From DASYLJ01 sp964432595 (lineage in GTDB: Bacteria; Desulfobacterota; Binatia; DP-6), in contig CAYSOF010000028.1 in NCBI GenBank assembly GCA_964432595.1, positions 18,632-82,631 on the forward strand: DNA of 64,000 nucleotides, in the 5' to 3' direction. Below, piece after piece: positions 38,136 to 47,248 of this stretch. The position numbers were made by a program, and so were the translations under genes. Each line of letters opens with the position of its first letter. Positions within the stretch are counted from its first letter, which is position 1. The notes beneath the pieces are model-generated. The model was not told the origin of the DNA. It searched no databases and saw nothing but the letters and a program-made list of their open reading frames with translations.

Positions 38136-39458
38136 ATGGCGCCCGGCATCGACTTCTCGCGCGCGCGGCGCGACCTCGACGAGCTCAACCCGGTGCGGGT
38201 GAGCGGACGCGTCACCGACGTCATCGGCCTCGTGGTCGAGGCGACGGGCCCCGGCGCGCCGGTCGGCTCGGTGTGCACCATCGGCGGCTCGCGCGACGAG
38301 CCGGGGGCGCCGACGATTCCCGCCGAGGTGGTCGGCTTCCGCGCCGGCCGCGTGCTGCTGGCCCCGCTCGGCGACCTGGCCGGCGTCGCGCCGGGCAGCC
38401 GGGTGACGCTCGTCCGCGAGCGGCCGCTCGTCCGCGTCGGCGACGCGATGCTCGGCCGCATCCTCGACGGCCTCGGCGCGCCGCTCGATCGCGGCGGCCC
38501 GCTCGACTGCCGCGCGGAGTACCCGCTGTACGGCCAGCGCATGAACCCGCTCGACCGCACGCCGATCCGCGAGCCGCTCGACCTCGGCATCCGCGCGATC
38601 AACGCGCTGCTGACGTGCGGACGGGGCCAGCGGCTCGGCATCTTCGCCGGCTCGGGTGTCGGCAAGAGCGCGCTGCTCGGCATGATGGCGCGCTACACGC
38701 GCGCCGAGGTGAACGTCATCGCGCTGGTCGGCGAGCGCGGCCGCGAGGTGCGCGAGTTCATCGAGCGCGATCTCGGCGACGCCATCGGCCATTCGATCGT
38801 CGTCGTGGCGACGTCGGACCAGCCGCCGCTGGTGCGCATCCGCGGCGCGTTCTTCGCGAGCGCGATCGCCGAGTACTTCCGCGATCAGGGCAAGGACGTG
38901 CTGCTCATGATGGACTCGCTGACGCGCGTCGCGATGGCGCAGCGCGAGGTGGGCCTGTCGGTGGGCGAGCCGCCGGCCGCGCGCGGCTACACGCCGTCGG
39001 TGTTCGCGCTGCTGCCGAAGCTCCTCGAGCGCGCCGGCACCGGCCGCCAGGGCAGCATCACCGGCCTCTACACGGTGCTCGTCGAAGGCGACGACATGAA
39101 CGAGCCGATCGCCGACACGGCGCGCTCGCTGCTCGACGGCCACGTCGTGCTGTCGCGGAAGCTCGCCAGCGACAACCACTACCCGGCGATCGACGTGCTC
39201 GCGAGCGTGTCCCGCGTGATGCTCGACATCACGAGCCCGGCGCAGCAGACGCACGCCGGCAAGGTGCGGTCGTGGCTGTCGACGTACCGCGAGGCCGAGG
39301 ACCTGATCCAGATCGGCGCGTACACGCGCGGCGCCAGCCCGACGATCGACGAGGCGATCAACCGGCTGCCCGCGATCACGGCGTTCCTCCGCCAGGCGCT
39401 GGGCGAGCCCGCGTCGCTCGCGGACGCCGAGCGCGCGCTCGAAGCGGTGGTGAGGTAG
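38136..39458 (+). CDS. fliI: flagellum-specific ATP synthase-like export ATPase FliI
   Basis: 440 residues from ATG 38136; an in-frame TTG six bases upstream overlaps the fliH stop and is less likely. Walker A is GIFAGSGVGKSALL, Walker B VLLMMDSLTRVAMAQREVGLSVGEPPAARGYTPSVF contains the signature of the type III export ATPases, followed by GSITGLYTVLVEGDDMNEPIAD. Forms the hexamer that energises unfolding and export of flagellar subunits. Confidence 0.95.
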   Translation: MAPGIDFSRARRDLDELNPVRVSGRVTDVIGLVVEATGPGAPVGSVCTIGGSRDEPGAPTIPAEVVGFRAGRVLLAPLGDLAGVAPGSRVTLVRERPLVRVGDAMLGRILDGLGAPLDRGGPLDCRAEYPLYGQRMNPLDRTPIREPLDLGIRAINALLTCGRGQRLGIFAGSGVGKSALLGMMARYTRAEVNVIALVGERGREVREFIERDLGDAIGHSIVVVATSDQPPLVRIRGAFFASAIAEYFRDQGKDVLLMMDSLTRVAMAQREVGLSVGEPPAARGYTPSVFALLPKLLERAGTGRQGSITGLYTVLVEGDDMNEPIADTARSLLDGHVVLSRKLASDNHYPAIDVLASVSRVMLDITSPAQQTHAGKVRSWLSTYREAEDLIQIGAYTRGASPTIDEAINRLPAITAFLRQALGEPASLADAERALEAVVR

Positions 39459-39463
39459 GGCTG

Positions 39464-39904
39464 ATGGCATTCCGATTCCGACTCGAACGCGTGCTCCGGC
39501 TGCGCGGACAGCTGCGCCGGCTCGCGCAGGACGAGATGCACCGCACCATGGGCGCGATCACGCGCGTCCAGGACGCGATGGCGACCGAGCGTGCGGCGCA
39601 GGACGCCGTGCGCGCGGCGGAGGACGGTGCCGCCGGCGGCGAGTTCACCGGCGCCGACCTGCTGCGCTGGCGAGCGTTCGAGGCGGCGGCCGCCGCGCGC
39701 GAGCGGGTGCTCGCGCGCGAGCGCGACCAGCTGGCGGCGACGCTCGTCCGCCAGCGGGAGACCGTCGTGGTGCGCCGTCAGGACGAGCGCAAGCTCGAGC
39801 GGCTGCGCGAGCGTGCCCGCGAGCGCTTCGAGGCGGCGGAGGAGCGCGCCACCGCCATCCTGCTCGACGAGCTGGCGCTGCGGGCCCGGGGGGATCGGAC
39901 ATGA
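39464..39904 (+). CDS. fliJ: flagellar export stalk protein FliJ
   Basis: 146 residues, almost wholly helical and rich in Arg, Glu and Ala. FRFRLERVLRLRGQ is the FliJ N-terminal signature; a long coiled coil of two antiparallel helices follows (VVRRQDERKLERLRERARERFEAAEERATAILLDELAL). Sits between fliI and a MotE-like gene. It links FliI to the FlhA export gate and escorts empty chaperones. Confidence 0.88.
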   Translation: MAFRFRLERVLRLRGQLRRLAQDEMHRTMGAITRVQDAMATERAAQDAVRAAEDGAAGGEFTGADLLRWRAFEAAAAARERVLARERDQLAATLVRQRETVVVRRQDERKLERLRERARERFEAAEERATAILLDELALRARGDRT

Positions 39905-40548
39905 AGCTGCTGCGCACGCTGGTGATGGCCAGCCTCGTGATCAAGATCGCCGTGCTCGGCACGTGGTGGGCGGGCAACGTCCGCGCCAGCTCGTCGTCCG
40001 CGGAAGCCGCGCCCGCCGAGGCGGCCGCGGAGGGCACGGCGAGCGGCCCCGTCGACGTCATGGAGCGCAGCCGCGGGTTCCGCGACGTGCTCGACGCCGT
40101 CGCCAAGCGCAACAAGGAGCTCGACGCCCGCGAGCAGGCGCTCGCGGCGCGTGAGGCGGGACTGGCCGCGCTCGAAGCGACCGTCGCCGAGCAGGTTGCG
40201 CGTCTGGAAGGCGGCGCGGCGCCCGCCGCGGCTGGTGCGCGCCCCGCGAAGGCGCCCGCACCCGGCCGTCCGGCCGCGAAGCCGGCGACCGCCGCGGCGA
40301 ACGCCAAGACCGAGGCCGCCCCGCCCGAGGTGACGCGCGTCTACGAGCTGATGAAGCCGGACGAGGCTGCGCCCATCCTCGACAAGCTCGACGACGCGAC
40401 GCTGCGCATCGTGCTCGGACGCATGAAGGAGAAGCAGGTCGGCGCACTGCTCGCCGCGATGAATCGCGAGCGGGCCGTCGCCTTCACGAAGATGCTCGCC
40501 ACCGGCGCGGCCGGTGACGATGCGAGCGATTCCGGAGAGGATCGATGA
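39901..40548 (+). CDS. MotE-like (MgtE N-domain) flagellar accessory protein
   Basis: 215 residues. One N-terminal membrane anchor (~5-24), a coiled coil (~55-100), an Ala/Pro-rich linker and a C-terminal MgtE-N-like helical domain (VTRVYELMKPDEAAPILDKLDDATLRIVLGRMKEKQVGALLAAM). The same arrangement is found in proteins annotated as MotE family in flagellar operons after fliJ; in alpha-proteobacteria MotE chaperones a periplasmic motility protein. Overlaps both neighbours by 4 bases. Location in the periplasm is likely. Confidence 0.8.
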   Translation: MKLLRTLVMASLVIKIAVLGTWWAGNVRASSSSAEAAPAEAAAEGTASGPVDVMERSRGFRDVLDAVAKRNKELDAREQALAAREAGLAALEATVAEQVARLEGGAAPAAAGARPAKAPAPGRPAAKPATAAANAKTEAAPPEVTRVYELMKPDEAAPILDKLDDATLRIVLGRMKEKQVGALLAAMNRERAVAFTKMLATGAAGDDASDSGEDR

Positions 40549-41792
40549 AGACCGTGCTGCTGGTCGACGACACGGAGGTGATCCGTGTCGTCGTGTCCGC
40601 GTTCCTGCGCCGCTTCCAGTGCACCGTGGTGGAAGCGGTGAACGGGCGCGTCGGCCTCGAGAAGGCGCGCGAGCTCAAGCCCGACCTGATCCTGCTCGAC
40701 GTCGAGATGCCCGAGATGGACGGCATCGAGGCGCTGCGCCACTTGCGCGCGGACCCGGCGACGCAGGCCCTCCCGGTGATCATGCTCACGGCGCAGTCGT
40801 CGAAGGAGGTCGTGATGCAGGCCGCCCGCCACGGCGTGCTGGCCTACATCGTGAAGCCCGTGAACCGGCAGCTCTTCGACAAGGAGGTCGGCGCGGTGCT
40901 GGGTGCGGTGTCCGGCGCCGGTGCGCCCGCCGTGGAGGCGCCGGCCGACGCAGCGCCCGAGGCGGCGCCGCAGTTCACCTCGCTGGTCGTGGACGACAGC
41001 CAGCGCGTCTGCGAGACGGTGCGCGCGCCGCTCTCCGCGCGCGGCCCCGTCATCGTCGCGGCGACCGGCATGCAGGCGCTCGAGCGCTTCCAGGAGCAGC
41101 ATCCGCGCGTCGTGATCCTGGACCTCACGCTCCCCGACATCGACGCGTTCGACCTCCTGATCGCCATGCGCCAGGTGGACGACAGTGCGCGCTTCCTCGC
41201 GCTGACGGTGCGCGGCGAGGCGGAGCAGGCGACGCGCGCGCTGCGCGCCGGCTTCGCGGGCGTGATCGAGAAGCCCGTGCAGGCGGCAGAGGTGCTCGAG
41301 AAGGTCGCCGTCGCGCTCGGCGATCAGGCCGAGGAGGTGTTCGTCGAGTGGGTCGACGACACGCCGGTGCTGGTGTTCCCGCCGGCCGATGGGCCCACGT
41401 TCCAGCGCTTCACGCAGGCGACGGCGTCGAGCGTCCGCGACATCGTCAACGACGGCGGCGATCACATCGTCATCGACCTGAGCGCCATCGTCGACCTCAC
41501 GCCCGGCGTCGCGCGCATCCTCCTGCGGCTCGTCGACGAGGTGCGCACGCGGGGCCTGCGCGCAGCGGTGTGCGCACCCACGGAGCAGCTGGTGCACCAG
41601 CTGGGCGAGCTCAACGAGACGCGCGGCCTGCTCTGCGCGCCGTCACGTCCCGAGGCGATGAAGGCGCTCGGGTCGACGTCCGCGCCGGCGATGACACCGG
41701 CGCCGGCGGTGGCGGCGACGGGCACCGACGGCGCCGCCCCGGAGCCACCGCCGCCGGCGGCGGGTCCCGCGCCGGCCGAACCGCCGAAGTAA
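40545..41792 (+). CDS. double receiver / STAS-domain regulator in the flagellar operon
   Basis: 415 residues. Receiver 1 (1-~120) is complete: DD at 8-9, D52 in LLDVEMPEMDG, T82 in LTAQS, K104 in VKPV. Receiver 2 (~144-255) also keeps D193 in ILDLTLPDID and a Lys in IEKPV. Residues ~258-362 form a STAS-like domain (GDHIVIDLSAIVDLTPGVARILLRLVDEVRTRGLRAAVCAP), as in anti-anti-sigma factors. An Ala/Pro-rich tail follows. No output DNA-binding or enzymatic domain. It is the last gene of the operon starting at 29044 and probably couples phosphorylation to a partner-switch or to motor control. Confidence 0.8.
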   Translation: MKTVLLVDDTEVIRVVVSAFLRRFQCTVVEAVNGRVGLEKARELKPDLILLDVEMPEMDGIEALRHLRADPATQALPVIMLTAQSSKEVVMQAARHGVLAYIVKPVNRQLFDKEVGAVLGAVSGAGAPAVEAPADAAPEAAPQFTSLVVDDSQRVCETVRAPLSARGPVIVAATGMQALERFQEQHPRVVILDLTLPDIDAFDLLIAMRQVDDSARFLALTVRGEAEQATRALRAGFAGVIEKPVQAAEVLEKVAVALGDQAEEVFVEWVDDTPVLVFPPADGPTFQRFTQATASSVRDIVNDGGDHIVIDLSAIVDLTPGVARILLRLVDEVRTRGLRAAVCAPTEQLVHQLGELNETRGLLCAPSRPEAMKALGSTSAPAMTPAPAVAATGTDGAAPEPPPPAAGPAPAEPPK

Positions 41793-42113
41793 TCGCGCCT
41801 CAGGACGGGCAGGCGCTCGGCGCCGGCGTCGCCCGCGCGATGAACCGCGCGCCCGGCACCCACGTCCCGACGTCGGCCCGCAGGCACGATCGCCGCGGGA
41901 ATCGCGGTAGCGGTAGCCGGCGTTCGCGCCGCGACCGAGACGCCTGAGGAGCGCATCCGGCTCCTAGCGCCGGCAGTCACGCGCGATCAAGGCGATCCAC
42001 CGTGGGGCACGATCTTCCGAACCGGTCGAAATCTGCCGGGGCGCAGGTGCGATCCCGCACGCACCGGCGCGCCTCGACGCGCGGCATCGTCCTTGCTGAT
42101 TATCCACCCGACG
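41793..42113 (+). other. 321-bp intergenic region upstream of fliK
   Basis: No convincing gene on either strand. It holds a weak 6-bp hairpin (AGGAGC/GCTCCT, 41947-41965) that could end the upstream operon, and the -24/-12 promoter at 42082-42097. No copy of the 14-bp dyad is evident; GTCACGCGCGATCA at ~41977 matches only one half. Confidence 0.5.
42082..42097 (+). promoter_or_regulatory. sigma-54 (-24/-12) promoter of fliK-flgD-flgE
   Basis: CGGCATCGTCCTTGCT: GG and GC 10 bases apart, TTGCT at -12; -24 half weaker than the others. Predicted +1 near 42108, six bases before the fliK ATG. Confidence 0.55.
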
Positions 42114-43538
42114 ATGGTCTCGCTCCCGGTCACCCCTGCGCCCGGCGATCCGGCGGCCGCGGCCGCCGCCGCGCTGCCCGGCGCGGGCGCGCCGGCGGCA
42201 GGCGCCAACGGCGCGCCCCTCGCGCTGGATTTCTCGGCCTTGCTGGCCGCGCTGCTCGGCGGGCAGACGGCGGACACGCCGGCCGAGGGCTCCACCACGA
42301 CGGCGTCCGACGAAGACGCGGCCGAGACGGGGGGAGAGACGACCGCCGCGCCCGACACGAGCGTCGCGACCGCGGTCGCGGCTGCCGCGGTCGTCGCGAC
42401 ACCGGTGATCGCCGTGCCGCAGCCGGTTGCGCCGGCCGCCGCGCCGGCGCCGGCGACGGCCGATCCCGTCGCCGAGACGACGTCCGAGGTCGCGGCGATC
42501 GCCGCCGTGCCCACTCCGGCCGCCGCGCCCGCGGCCGCGCCGGCCGTCGCATCTGCCGAGACGCCGGACGATCCCGCGCCCGATGCCGCCGCCGCGACGC
42601 CGGCGCCGGCCGAGACGCCGGCCGCCACCGAGGCGACTCCGATCGTCGCCGCCGCGCCGGACGCGCAGCCGGAGCCCGAGGGAGACGACGCGCCGCCGGC
42701 GCCGCGCCAGGAGACGCCGGCACCGATCGCGACGCCGCCCGCGGCCGATGACGTGACGACGACCGTGCAGGCGACACGTCTCGCCGCGAGTCCGCAGGCG
42801 ACGGCGGCCGAGACGCCGCGACCGCAGAAGGGCGATGCGCCCCCGCCGTCGGCGACGCCGGTCGCCGCGGCCGACCACGCCGCCGCGCCCGCGCCGGCGG
42901 CGCCGCAGGCGCAGACCGGTGGCGAGTCGACGCCGGAGCAGAAGCGCGACGGCGAGCCGACGACCGACGCCGTCGCATCCGACGTCCCGACCGAGCTGCG
43001 CGACGCCGCCCCGCAGACCGACCAGGCGCCCGCGCGCCACACCGAGCCGCCGCGGCAGCCGTCGCCGCCGCACGCACCATCGCCCGCGCGCGACACGCCG
43101 CAGATGCCGCATCCCGCCCGCGACGTCGAGCAGCTGGTCCGTCTCGATGCGCTCCGGCCGCTGCGCATACCGGACGGCGGCGAGATGCGCCTCGAGGTGA
43201 CGCGGCCCGACCTCGGCCAGATCGACGTGCACGTGAGCGTGCGCAACGACGGGGTGAACGCGACGCTGCTCGCCGATCAGGCGGGCGCGCGCGAGGCGCT
43301 CGCCGCGCAGCGTCCGCAGCTCGAGGCCGCGCTCGGCCGCGCGAACCTGCGCCTCGACGGCTTCAGCGTCGGCGTCGGCCAGCAGCAGCACCAGCCGCCG
43401 CAGCCCGATCCCCACCAGCAGCAGACCGCGCCGCCCGGCGGCTGGCGTCCCGACCCGTCCGCACCAACCACCGCCGCGACCGTGGCGGCCACCGAGCCCG
43501 TCCGCATGGCGACGGGAGGATTGAGCCTGCGCGCATGA
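42114..43538 (+). CDS. fliK: flagellar hook-length control protein FliK
   Basis: 474 residues from ATG 42114; an upstream TTG lies inside the -12 promoter element. Residues ~15-335 are extremely Ala/Pro/Thr-rich low-complexity sequence, the variable ruler part. The conserved FliK C-terminal domain follows (RPLRIPDGGEMRLEVTRPDLGQIDVHVSV, RPQLEAALGRANLRLDGFSV), then a Gln/Pro/His-rich tail. It measures the hook and switches FlhB export specificity. Coupled to flgD by a 4-base overlap. Confidence 0.88.
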   Translation: MVSLPVTPAPGDPAAAAAAALPGAGAPAAGANGAPLALDFSALLAALLGGQTADTPAEGSTTTASDEDAAETGGETTAAPDTSVATAVAAAAVVATPVIAVPQPVAPAAAPAPATADPVAETTSEVAAIAAVPTPAAAPAAAPAVASAETPDDPAPDAAAATPAPAETPAATEATPIVAAAPDAQPEPEGDDAPPAPRQETPAPIATPPAADDVTTTVQATRLAASPQATAAETPRPQKGDAPPPSATPVAAADHAAAPAPAAPQAQTGGESTPEQKRDGEPTTDAVASDVPTELRDAAPQTDQAPARHTEPPRQPSPPHAPSPARDTPQMPHPARDVEQLVRLDALRPLRIPDGGEMRLEVTRPDLGQIDVHVSVRNDGVNATLLADQAGAREALAAQRPQLEAALGRANLRLDGFSVGVGQQQHQPPQPDPHQQQTAPPGGWRPDPSAPTTAATVAATEPVRMATGGLSLRA

Positions 43539-44221
43539 CGATCGATCCGCTCGCGGCGACCGAGCCCGGCAGCAACGTGCTGCCCGCCGGGACGACCAAG
43601 AACCAGACCATCGATCAGCAGCAGTTCCTGCTGCTCTTCATCGAGCAGCTGAAGAACCAGGACCCGCTGGCGCCGATGGAGCCGAACGAGCTCACCGCGC
43701 AGCTCGCGCAGTTCTCGAGCCTCGAGCAGCTGACGGGCGTGAACACGCGACTCGACGGCCTCTCGGCGCGCGTCGGCTCGTCGCTGCTGAACCTCCTCGA
43801 CAAGGAGGTGCGGTTCGAGGGCGATCGCATCGCGCTCGACGACGGGATCGCGAACACCGTGAGCTACTCGCTCGATCAGGCGGTCGACGGGCTCACCGTC
43901 ACCGTGAAGGACGACAAGGGCAAGACGGTGCGTACGATCGACCTCGGCGCGCAGCCGGCCGGCAAGAAGGACTTCACATGGGACGGGAAGGGCGCCGACG
44001 GCAACGTGCTCGCCGACGGCAGCTATCGCATCGAGCTCTCCGCGAAGGCGAAGAACTCCGACGAGACGCTCGCCGTGCCTGTGACGATGATCGCCAAGGT
44101 CGAGGGCGTGGACTTCACCGCCGACCCGCCGACGTTGCGGGTGAACGGACAGGACGTGCCGCTCGAGTCGATCCTCGAGGTGCGGCCGAGCAGCGAGCAG
44201 CAGCAGGACGACGCCGCCTGA
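43535..44221 (+). CDS. flgD: flagellar hook-assembly cap protein FlgD
   Basis: 228 residues. QQQFLLLFIEQLKNQDPLAPMEPNELTAQLAQFSSLEQL is the diagnostic FlgD N-terminal domain; the C-terminal half is the FlgD Ig-like/tudor pair with DFTWDGKGADGNVLADGSYRIEL. It caps the growing hook. Placed between fliK and flgE; 22 bases separate it from flgE. Confidence 0.93.
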   Translation: MTIDPLAATEPGSNVLPAGTTKNQTIDQQQFLLLFIEQLKNQDPLAPMEPNELTAQLAQFSSLEQLTGVNTRLDGLSARVGSSLLNLLDKEVRFEGDRIALDDGIANTVSYSLDQAVDGLTVTVKDDKGKTVRTIDLGAQPAGKKDFTWDGKGADGNVLADGSYRIELSAKAKNSDETLAVPVTMIAKVEGVDFTADPPTLRVNGQDVPLESILEVRPSSEQQQDDAA

Positions 44222-44243
44222 GGCGGCAGGGGGAAACGACGAC

Positions 44244-45494
44244 ATGGCAATTTTCGGCGCACTGTCGAGCGGACGCAGCGGCCTCATCATCAACGGCGCC
44301 GGGCTGTCCGTGATCGGCAACAACATCGCGAACGTCGGCACCGTCGGCTTCAAGGGCAGCCGCACCGAGTTCGCCGACCTGATCTCCGCCGAAGCCGGCG
44401 GCCAGATCGGCAAGATCGGCCTCGGCGCGCGCATCGGCGCCGTCCGCACGCTGTTCGAGCAGGGCGCCATCGAGGCGACCGGCCGCAGCCTCGACCTCGC
44501 CATCGAGGGCCAGGGCTTCTTCGTCCTGCGGGAAGGGCAGGCGCAGATCTTCACGCGCGCCGGCAACTTCCAGAAGAACGCCGACGGCTCGATCACGAAC
44601 GGCCTGGGCCACGTGCTCCAGGGCACACCCGTCGACGCCACGGGCCGCCCCGTCGGCGGTCTCGGCGACATCACGGTGTCGGGCCTGAGCGCGCAGGCGA
44701 ACGCGACGACGCAAGTCACGCTGAGCGGCAACCTCGACTCCGCCGCCGTCGGCGCCGGCCCGTTCGACGGCACCACGTTCGCGAGCGCGTTCGCCACGTC
44801 GAACTTCCCGACGTCGGTGCAGGTGTTCGACTCGCTCGGCGGCGCGCACGACGTGACGGTCTTCTTCACGAAGGTCGGCACGAACTCGTGGCAGGTCCGG
44901 ATGGGCGTCGACGCGGGCGACACGGGCGGCACGCCCGGCAACCTGCAGATCATCAACGGCGCCGGCGGGACGGTCACCTTCAACACCGACGGCACGGTGA
45001 ACACGAGCGGCAGCCTCACCGGCAACGTGACGTTCTCCGGCGCGGCCGCCCAGGCGATCACGCTCGACCTCGACAACTTCACGCAGGTCGCGGGCCCGTC
45101 GGGCGTCGGGTCCGTCACCCAGGACGGCTTCGGCGCCGGCGGCCTCGTCAGCCTGAGCGTCAACTCGATCGGCATCCTGAGCGCGACGTTCGACAACGGC
45201 CAGACCCGGCCGCTGTTCCAGCTCGGCATCGCCTCGTTCCGCAACCCCGAGGGCCTGAACCCGGCGGGCAACCAGCTCTACCGGGCGTCGATCGACTCCG
45301 GACCTCCGGGCATCGCGACCGCCCAGTCGCAGGGCAACGGCTCGGTGCTGGCGTCGGCGCTCGAGCAGTCGAACGTGCAGATCGCGCAGGAGTTCATCGA
45401 CCTGATCAGCACCCAGCGCGCCTTCCAGGCGAACGCCCGCGTCATCACCGCGAGCGATCAGCTGCTCGGCGACCTGATCAACATCATCCGGTAG
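44244..45494 (+). CDS. flgE: flagellar hook protein FlgE
   Basis: 416 residues. N-terminal IINGAGLSVIGNNIANVGTVGFKGSRTEFADL and C-terminal LEQSNVQIAQEFIDLISTQRAFQANARVITASDQLLGDLINIIR are the conserved coiled-coil ends of hook/rod proteins; the FlgE D1/D2 domains (EGQGFFVLREGQAQIFTRAGNF, QVFDSLGGAHDVTVFFTKV) lie between. Preceded by GGGGGAAACG. A very strong hairpin follows the gene. Confidence 0.95.
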   Translation: MAIFGALSSGRSGLIINGAGLSVIGNNIANVGTVGFKGSRTEFADLISAEAGGQIGKIGLGARIGAVRTLFEQGAIEATGRSLDLAIEGQGFFVLREGQAQIFTRAGNFQKNADGSITNGLGHVLQGTPVDATGRPVGGLGDITVSGLSAQANATTQVTLSGNLDSAAVGAGPFDGTTFASAFATSNFPTSVQVFDSLGGAHDVTVFFTKVGTNSWQVRMGVDAGDTGGTPGNLQIINGAGGTVTFNTDGTVNTSGSLTGNVTFSGAAAQAITLDLDNFTQVAGPSGVGSVTQDGFGAGGLVSLSVNSIGILSATFDNGQTRPLFQLGIASFRNPEGLNPAGNQLYRASIDSGPPGIATAQSQGNGSVLASALEQSNVQIAQEFIDLISTQRAFQANARVITASDQLLGDLINIIR

Positions 45495-45504
45495 TGAGCC
45501 CCGG

Positions 45505-45538
45505 ACGCGGGGCGGGGCGCGCGTGCCCCGCCCCGCGT
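45505..45538 (+). terminator. strong hairpin after flgE
   Basis: Perfect 14-bp GC-rich arms (ACGCGGGGCGGGGC and complement) with a 6-base loop, 10 bases after the flgE stop codon. No T-run follows. Confidence 0.7.
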
Positions 45539-45568
45539 CATGGAAGCGCTCCCGGCGAGCGCCGCCGG

Positions 45569-45582
45569 GTCAGGAAGCTGAC
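45569..45582. promoter_or_regulatory. FleQ-box-like enhancer dyad (copy C)
   Basis: GTCAGGAAGCTGAC, flanked by CCGG on both sides so that the inverted repeat extends to 9-bp arms (45564-45587). Centred about 88 bp upstream of the predicted fliL transcript start. Shares GTCAG-N3-GCTGAC with copies at 8028 and 18837. Confidence 0.65.
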
Positions 45583-45637
45583 CCGGCAAAAGCCTCTCGT
45601 CCGCGAATTTCCTGCCGACCGCACCCGGTCACGGCCC

Positions 45638-45653
45638 TGGCACCCGTGTTGCT
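45638..45653 (+). promoter_or_regulatory. sigma-54 (-24/-12) promoter of the fliL operon
   Basis: TGGCACCCGTGTTGCT: GG and GC 10 bases apart, TGGCAC and TTGCT both consensus. Predicted +1 near 45664; GGGGAGG lies four bases before the fliL ATG at 45693. Confidence 0.8.
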
Positions 45654-45692
45654 GTGGGTCCGGTGCCGCATGGAGTGCGGCGGGGAGGTTCC

Positions 45693-46223
45693 ATGGCCGA
45701 GGAAGAAGCCGCCGCCGACGGCGCGGCAGCGGAGGAGAAGCCGGCAGGCGGCGGGCGCAAGCTCGTCCTGATCGCCGTCGCCGTCCTGCTGCTGGGCGGG
45801 GGCGGAGCGGCCGCCTGGTTCATGGGACTGTTCGGCGGGCACGCGGCGCCCCCCGCGGAGGGCGAGGCCGCGCACGAGGGCGAGGGGGGACACGGTACGG
45901 CGGACGCCGCCGCGCCCGACGTCGGCGCGCTCTACGCGCTCGACCCGTTCATCGCCAATCTCTCGGACGAGGACGGGCGGCGCTACCTGAAGGCGACCCT
46001 CCAGGTCGAGTTCTTCAAGGGCCAGGTGCCCGGCGAGTGGAACGCGCGCCTGCCGCAGGTGCGCGACCTCCTGCTGACGTTGTTCAGCAGCAAGAACTTC
46101 GCGGAGGTCCGTACGCCGCAGGGCAAAGCCGTACTGCGTGACGAGATCGTGACGCGCCTGAACCATGCGCTCCGCCAGGACATGGTGAAGGCCGTCTACT
46201 TCACCGAGTTCATCGTCCAGTAG
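45693..46223 (+). CDS. fliL: flagellar basal body-associated protein FliL
   Basis: 176 residues. An Ala/Glu-rich cytoplasmic start, one membrane segment (~23-45, KLVLIAVAVLLLGGGGAAAWFMGLF), a His/Gly/Ala linker and the periplasmic FliL domain (FIANLSDEDGRRYLKATLQVEF, LLTLFSSKNFAEVRTPQGKAVLRDEIVTRLN). It surrounds and stabilises the stator. First gene of the fliLMNOPQR-flhBAFG-fliA operon, under a sigma-54 promoter. Confidence 0.92.
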   Translation: MAEEEAAADGAAAEEKPAGGGRKLVLIAVAVLLLGGGGAAAWFMGLFGGHAAPPAEGEAAHEGEGGHGTADAAAPDVGALYALDPFIANLSDEDGRRYLKATLQVEFFKGQVPGEWNARLPQVRDLLLTLFSSKNFAEVRTPQGKAVLRDEIVTRLNHALRQDMVKAVYFTEFIVQ

Positions 46224-46245
46224 CGCCACGCCGCGTGGGGTTCCG

Positions 46246-47238
46246 ATGAGCGACGTGCTCTCACAGGACGAAGTCGACGCGCTACTGAAGGCCGTCGGCG
46301 ACGGCACCGTGCCCGCGCCGGGCGTGGCCGAGGTCGCGCAGTCCGGCCGTGGCGGCGTCCGCGGCATCGACCTGACGAACCAGGAGCGCAGCCTCGGCGG
46401 CAGGCTCCCGGGCCTCGAGGTCGTCCTCGGCCGGCTGCAGCGCGATCTCCGCGGCTCGCTCGCGACGTTCTTCGGCCACGTCCCGAACGTGACGGTGCAG
46501 ACCTGTGAGCTCGTCAAGTTCGGCGGCTTCATGGAGCGGCTGCAGCAGCCCGTCGGCCTGCAGTTCTTCCGCCTGACGCCGCTGCGCGGGCAGGGGATGC
46601 TCGTCCTGCGCGCACCGCTGCTGGCGGCGGTGCTGCAGGTGATGTTCGGCGGCACGCTCGGCCGCAAGGCGACGCCGGCGACGCGGGAATTCTCCGCGAT
46701 CGAGCAGCGCGTCCTCGAGCGCATCGGCACGCGCGTGCTGGCCGACCTGAAGGAGGCGTGGCGCCCGGTGGCCCCGCTCGAGTGCGCGTACCTCCGCACC
46801 GAGACGAACCCGCTCTTCGCGACGATCTGCGCGGCGCACGAGCTGGTGCTCCACGTCGAGCTGCTGATCGGCGTCGAGGGGCTCGGCGATCTCAGCTTGT
46901 CGATGTGCATGCCGAACGGCTCGCTCGACCCGATTCGCGCCGACCTCGGCCGCACGCAGGAGGTCGACACGAGCGACGACGGCGGGGAGCAGGACGCCAC
47001 GTGGCACGAGCGGCTGCGGCAGGCGCTGGCCGAGGCCCCCGTCGAGCTCAGCGTCGAGCTCGGCATGCGCGACATGACGATGCGCGAGGTGCTGTCCCTC
47101 GCGGTCGGCGACCTCGTCGCCTTCAACACCGGGCGCGAAGGCCCCGTCCTGGTGCGCGTGGCGGGACGCCCGCACTTCCTCGGCGCGCCGGGGATCAGCG
47201 GCAGCAACAACGCGGTGCGCGTGACCACGCGGCTCTGA
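46246..47238 (+). CDS. fliM: flagellar motor switch protein FliM
   Basis: 330 residues. LSQDEVDALLKAV at residues 5-17 is the conserved CheY-P-binding peptide, so the motor is likely chemotaxis-controlled. The middle CheC-like domain (FGGFMERLQQPVGLQFFRL, EFSAIEQRVLERIGTRVLADLKEAW) and C-terminal FliN-like domain (VELGMRDMTMREVLSLAVGDLVAFN) are complete. C-ring component. Confidence 0.95.
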   Translation: MSDVLSQDEVDALLKAVGDGTVPAPGVAEVAQSGRGGVRGIDLTNQERSLGGRLPGLEVVLGRLQRDLRGSLATFFGHVPNVTVQTCELVKFGGFMERLQQPVGLQFFRLTPLRGQGMLVLRAPLLAAVLQVMFGGTLGRKATPATREFSAIEQRVLERIGTRVLADLKEAWRPVAPLECAYLRTETNPLFATICAAHELVLHVELLIGVEGLGDLSLSMCMPNGSLDPIRADLGRTQEVDTSDDGGEQDATWHERLRQALAEAPVELSVELGMRDMTMREVLSLAVGDLVAFNTGREGPVLVRVAGRPHFLGAPGISGSNNAVRVTTRL

Positions 47239-47248
47239 CGGAGGACCA

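Noticed and set aside
41947..41965. AGGAGC/GCTCCT hairpin as terminator of the first flagellar operon
   Set aside because: Only a 6-bp stem with a 7-base loop and no T-run; far weaker than the 14-15-bp hairpins elsewhere.
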